A stretch of DNA of 19,167 nt from Euperipatoides rowelli (lineage: Eukaryota > Onychophora > Udeonychophora > Euonychophora > Peripatopsidae): assembly GCA_003024985.2 (NCBI GenBank), contig PXIH01S0018744.1. One strand, written 5' to 3'. Under the pieces are notes generated by a model, which saw nothing but the letters and a program-made list of their open reading frames with translations, was not told the DNA's origin and did no database searches. The position numbers were made by a program, and so were the translations under genes. This document shows, one piece after another, positions 18,470 to 19,167 of the stretch (the first letter of the stretch is position 1; every line of letters begins with the position of its first letter).

Positions 18470-18563
18470 CCGTCCTCGTGGTCCAGTCTGCAGCAATGCA
18501 GGTTGAAAGCGAGGGCGAAGACATAAGCTGAGATGTTCCAGGTTCGTGCCTCAGTTGAGTCAG
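18470..18563 (+). mobile_element. tRNA-like SINE head candidate
   Basis: TCCTCGTGGTCCAGT (18473-18487) resembles the 5' end and A box of a Glu-type tRNA. GGTTCGTGCC (18541-18550) resembles a B box, at about tRNA-like spacing. The D, anticodon and T stems do not fold convincingly, so it is not a tRNA gene; a decayed SINE head is the better reading. The region between (GCGAGGGCGAAG) is the least AT-rich part of this end of the window. Body and tail are not defined. Confidence 0.35.
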
Positions 18564-18729
18564 ATTTTGAACAGTTTTTCCATAGCTTACAATACATTGC
18601 AAGGGTTTTTTAGGTCAGTATGTTGGCCCTCTTAGAACCACAGTTGGAACATAGTGTTTAAATTAGTTAAATAATTGCATTACCATTTATTAAAATAAAG
18701 ATTTCCTGTCATTGACAGGTAAAATTATT

Positions 18730-18993
18730 TTATGTAAAAAAAAATACTATTGAGAGCAATTTCATGTAAGGCGTATTTTTAAACATGAAATCTAACAAGT
18801 TTACCTGGGTGAAGTTTTGCAGTTGGAAATGAAATATAAATTGCACTTTTCTCCTCAAATAAAAAAAGCCATCAGGCATAAAGAACAAGTGATTTACATT
18901 TTCAATGCCATTGCAAAATATACACTTTTGTTTAATTTTAAAGTTTAAATGGTTGACCAATCTGGATCTCACCAACAGTGTCATATATAACAT
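18730..18993 (-). pseudogene. LINE ORF2 tail fragment (zf-RVT-like), other family
   Basis: The minus-strand frame of 87 codons has RSRLVNHLNFKIKQ, then CIFCNGIENVNHLFF, the C-x2-C...E...H-LFF pattern of the zinc-binding-like region found after reverse transcriptase in many LINEs. The next expected cysteine is replaced (MPDG). Unlike copies 1 to 3 (CPLGC/CPFGC, with C-x3-C), the spacing is C-x2-C, so it belongs to another LINE family. No polymerase motif is found upstream within the window's end. The likely 3' end is near 18720. It is a remnant with no function of its own. Confidence 0.6.
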
Positions 18994-19108
18994 AATTTCA
19001 ACATGAAATCAAAAATCCCTAGGAAGGCTTATTGGTTGATTAAAATTTTGTTATTGGGATTAGGCTTGTTTTTACAAAGTTCCTAGAAAGTGTTTTGGGT
19101 GGCATTCT

Positions 19109-19110
<2 letters not shown>

Positions 19111-19146
<36 letters not shown>
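19111..19146. repeat. (TTA)n microsatellite
   Basis: Eleven or so perfect ATT/TTA triplets in a row near the end of the window, with no gene around it. Confidence 0.95.
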
Positions 19147-19147
<1 letters not shown>

Positions 19148-19167
19148 CAGTTTATTCAAGCAAAAAA

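Noticed and set aside
18281-18602. Two minus-strand frames of 71 and 79 codons
   Set aside because: They overlap each other and the tRNA-like SINE candidate and show no conserved motif; chance open frames in a less AT-rich block are more likely.
1-19167. A host protein-coding gene spanning the LINEs as introns
   Set aside because: No exon-like frame outside the mobile elements has a recognisable domain, and no convincing splice-linked frames were found; such a gene cannot be excluded but is not supported.

Overview
This window reads as a slice of an AT-rich metazoan genome made of repeats. It holds no intact host protein-coding gene, no rRNA and no canonical tRNA. The evidence is three large decayed non-LTR retrotransposons with apurinic-type endonuclease and reverse transcriptase, short non-autonomous DNA transposons, tRNA-like SINE heads, a 70-bp minisatellite, microsatellites and long homopolymers. 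The species cannot be fixed from the sequence; an aquatic invertebrate or other non-mammalian animal with L1/Tx1-like elements fits best. Several ambiguous bases (N) suggest a draft assembly.

Layout. Positions 1-341 are AT-rich filler. Positions 342-5046, minus strand, hold LINE copy 1: 5'-truncated in ORF1, then a zinc knuckle, ORF2 endonuclease, reverse transcriptase and a C-terminal Cys/His domain, with a 354-bp pogo-like MITE in its 3' UTR. Positions 5047-8610, minus strand, hold LINE copy 2 of the same family, truncated near the ORF2 start. Its poly(A) end touches the truncated 5' end of copy 1, so the two lie head to tail with no host DNA between them. Positions 8611-11270 are mostly featureless, with a tRNA-like SINE head near 8866 and a possible decayed coding fragment near 9465-9617. 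Positions 11271-15234, plus strand, hold LINE copy 3, a related but clearly different lineage. It keeps a good CCHC zinc knuckle and a YIDD active site and is cut off at the 3' end by a two-copy TACAAA-rich repeat. Positions 15235-19167 contain poly-C, a pyrimidine tract, a 70-bp minisatellite (about 16922-17336), a 231-bp fold-back MITE (17790-18020), a second tRNA-like SINE candidate, a LINE tail fragment of another family (18730-18993) and a (TTA)n microsatellite.

How the parts worked. In the LINE copies, ORF1 supplied an RNA-binding zinc-knuckle protein. ORF2 supplied the nicking endonuclease and the reverse transcriptase for target-primed insertion. All copies here carry stops and frameshifts and should be inactive.

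The most notable signal is a patchwork insertion in the endonuclease of copy 1 (3779-3845). It combines a 27-bp copy of the element's own ORF1 zinc-knuckle region, a perfect 29-bp inverted fold-back of that copy, and a 17-bp copy of its own reverse-transcriptase region. This is the signature of template-switching repair or reverse transcription. A second perfect inverted repeat (17-bp arms) lies in the reverse transcriptase of copy 3.
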